From: Hyphomicrobiales bacterium
GTDB taxonomy: Bacteria > Pseudomonadota > Alphaproteobacteria > Rhizobiales > Rhizobiaceae
Length of the DNA: 64,000 bases
Assembly: GCA_900465675.1 (NCBI GenBank)
Contig: UBJR01000010.1
Span: 83,513 to 147,512 of the forward strand
Direction of reading: 5' to 3'
Both the position numbers and the translations under genes were made by a program. The notes beneath the pieces were generated by a model. It searched no databases, was not told the origin of the DNA, and saw only the letters and a list, made by a program, of their open reading frames with translations. Every line of letters starts with the position of its first letter. Positions within the stretch are counted from its first letter, which is position 1. Shown in pieces: positions 62,558 to 64,000 of this stretch.

Positions 62558-63310
62558 ATGACCGATCTATCGAAACCCCTGTCAGGCAAGGCAGCACTCG
62601 TCACCGGTGGCTCGCGCTCGATCGGCGCTGCCATCGCCAGACGGCTGGCGGCGGATGGGGCGGCGGTTGCCATCACCTACCATGCCTCGCCCGACCGCGC
62701 CGCGCTTGTCGTCAAGGATATCGAGGCTGGTGGCGGACGAGCCATCGCAATCCAGGCCGATGCCGGCGAACCCGCTGCGGTGCGGGCCGCGGTGGCAAAG
62801 ACCGGGGAAGCCTTCGGCGCGATCGACATTCTCGTCAACAATGCAGGCATCGCGCTCGGCGGCGCCATCGAGGAGACGACATTTTCGGATTACGAACGGA
62901 TGATTGCCGTCAACGTCACCGGCATGTTCGTGGCGACACAGGAAGCTGTGCGCCGGATGAAGCCCGGCGGCCGCATCATTCATATCGGCTCGTCGATGGT
63001 GCGCTACGCGGCCTTTCCGACCGCGTCGCTCTACACGCTGACCAAGGGCGCCGTCGCCGGGTTCAATCGCAGCCTGGTTCGCGATCTCGGGCCGAAGGGG
63101 ATCACCGTCAACACCGTCCATCCCGGCCCGACCGATACCGACATGAACCCGGATGGCGGACCGATTTCGCAGATCGTCGGTCCCGGCATCGCCGTTGGCC
63201 GCTACGGTAAGGATTACGAGATCGCCAGCGTCGTCGCCTATCTCGCAAGCCCTGGCGCCGCCTTCGTCACCGGCGCCGAGATTGTCGCCGATGGCGGCTT
63301 TTCGGCCTGA
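62558..63310 (+). CDS. SDR-family oxidoreductase
   Basis: A 250-residue classical short-chain dehydrogenase. NAD(P) motif TGGSRSIG, structural NNAG, catalytic Ser/Tyr/Lys in HIGSSMVRYAAFPTASLYTLTKG, and HPGPTDTDM after it. The Arg after the glycine motif suggests NADPH. Substrate unknown. CAGGAAATG places a ribosome site close to the ATG. Controlled, by context, by the divergent LysR regulator. Confidence 0.93.
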   Translation: MTDLSKPLSGKAALVTGGSRSIGAAIARRLAADGAAVAITYHASPDRAALVVKDIEAGGGRAIAIQADAGEPAAVRAAVAKTGEAFGAIDILVNNAGIALGGAIEETTFSDYERMIAVNVTGMFVATQEAVRRMKPGGRIIHIGSSMVRYAAFPTASLYTLTKGAVAGFNRSLVRDLGPKGITVNTVHPGPTDTDMNPDGGPISQIVGPGIAVGRYGKDYEIASVVAYLASPGAAFVTGAEIVADGGFSA

Positions 63311-63421
63311 TACGTTCCGGCAGGTGATATGGACGCTGTGGCCAGACGCGGCCACAGCGATGCAAAGTGACGCAGCCTGAGCCTGTTGCATCTCCGGCCT
63401 CCGGCGATTATCGTGTTCGCG

Positions 63422-63472
63422 ATGGGGATGGAGTGCCCCCGATAACCGCCGTGATGGCTGATGACTCCTACC
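63422..63472 (+). ncRNA. Fluoride riboswitch (crcB motif)
   Basis: GGGGATGGAGTGCCCCC followed by ATAACCGCC and GGCTGATGACTCCTACC match the conserved core of the crcB RNA motif. It is followed by an imperfect hairpin (about 63480-63515) and then the ribosome site of crcB, so it probably controls translation or termination. Fluoride binding would turn on the exporter gene. Confidence 0.92.
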
Positions 63473-63529
63473 GCGATTTCAATCGACGGTGGGAGTGTGT
63501 CTACTGCCCGCCGATATAATGAGGCGTGC

Positions 63530-63958
63530 ATGTCACTCTATACCTGCTTGATCATCATGGCCGGAGGCGCTCTCGGCACCCTGGCGCGATATCTGATCTC
63601 GGTCCTGGCGGCGCCGATCAGCGGCAACCTGCCTTGGGGCACGATCATCATCAACATCACCGGCTCGTTCATCATCGGCCTGTTCGGCACGCTGACGCTG
63701 GCGCATGGCCGTTTTCCGGTGTCGGAGAACATGCGGCTCTTCGTGATGATCGGTCTCTGCGGCGGCTACACGACCTTCTCGTCCTTCAGCCTGCAGACGC
63801 TCGATCTGATCCGCTCGGGCGCCATGACGCGGGCAGGGGTGAATATCGCCGCCTCGGTGATGCTGTGTGTCGCTGCCGTTTCGGCGGGGCATTTGATTGC
63901 CTCCTATCTCAACGGCGGAGAGAAGCAGGTGGCGCAGTTGCGGGTGGAGGAGGTGTGA
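63530..63958 (+). CDS. crcB: Fluoride ion exporter CrcB/FluC
   Basis: A 142-residue dual-topology membrane protein with four helices. It has LGTLARYLIS, PWGTIIINITGSFIIGLFGTL and GLCGGYTTFSSFSLQTLDLI, containing the conserved Asn, the GxxTTFS motif and the central sodium-site region. GAGGCG precedes ATG 63530; the in-frame extension upstream belongs to the riboswitch leader. It protects against fluoride; regulation is by the riboswitch just upstream. Confidence 0.96.
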   Translation: MSLYTCLIIMAGGALGTLARYLISVLAAPISGNLPWGTIIINITGSFIIGLFGTLTLAHGRFPVSENMRLFVMIGLCGGYTTFSSFSLQTLDLIRSGAMTRAGVNIAASVMLCVAAVSAGHLIASYLNGGEKQVAQLRVEEV

Positions 63959-64000
63959 GGGGCGGCAACCAAAATGCTCCCATTCCTGTGCTTGTCACAG

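Overview
The window looks like a chromosomal segment of a Rhizobium-type alphaproteobacterium (Rhizobiaceae). The base composition is GC-rich. It carries complete CtrA, ChpT, SciP and EipA proteins, a rkpK-lpsL surface-polysaccharide pair, a branched-chain amino-acid operon in the rhizobial order braD-E-F-G-C, rpoH, and a urt/ure urea locus with extra rhizobial genes between the urease genes. The species cannot be fixed from sequence reading alone. No rRNA, tRNA, CRISPR or insertion sequence was seen.

Layout. 1-2.3 kb: tail of an RND pump, then two coupled sugar-acid-type dehydrogenases. 2.5-9.6 kb: a PAS-GGDEF-EAL protein facing a minus-strand nucleotide-sugar operon (phosphomannomutase, GDP-mannose synthesis, UDP-glucose dehydrogenase, UDP-glucuronate epimerase). 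9.7-27 kb: mostly housekeeping genes (ung, an mhqO/mhqD-like quinone-detoxification pair, a hybrid histidine kinase, purA, an ArsR/SRPBCC pair, rpoH, rluD, an rRNA/tRNA methyltransferase) with several uncharacterised membrane proteins. 27.2-32.7 kb: envelope and cell-cycle genes (eipA, chpT, a single-domain response regulator, ctrA, a FliJ-like gene, a ParDE module, pqiA, sciP). 33-36 kb: a LuxR solo, an orphan phage-tail-type DUF2793 gene and cysQ. 36.2-41.9 kb: the bra operon. 42-43 kb: a 2-hydroxyacid dehydrogenase and a palindromic repeat.

43.2-61.5 kb is the most interesting part, a urea acquisition and breakdown locus. On the minus strand is a hybrid kinase whose N-terminal half is an NCS1-type permease, joined through an eight-cysteine cluster to kinase and receiver domains, followed by a LuxR-type response regulator. 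Divergent from it are urtABCDE (urea ABC transporter) and then ureDABC and ureEFG. Between the urease genes sit a DUF1272 cysteine-rich protein, a DUF1311/LprI-like secreted protein, a GT29-like protein and a membrane diguanylate cyclase. A near-palindrome (TACGT-N6-ACGTA) lies upstream of urtA, and a nearly perfect sigma-54 promoter lies upstream of ureD. I read this as uptake and hydrolysis of urea under nitrogen control plus a transporter-like sensor; the sensor's ligand is unknown.

61.5-64 kb: a divergent LysR/SDR pair with a palindromic operator candidate, then a fluoride riboswitch in front of crcB.
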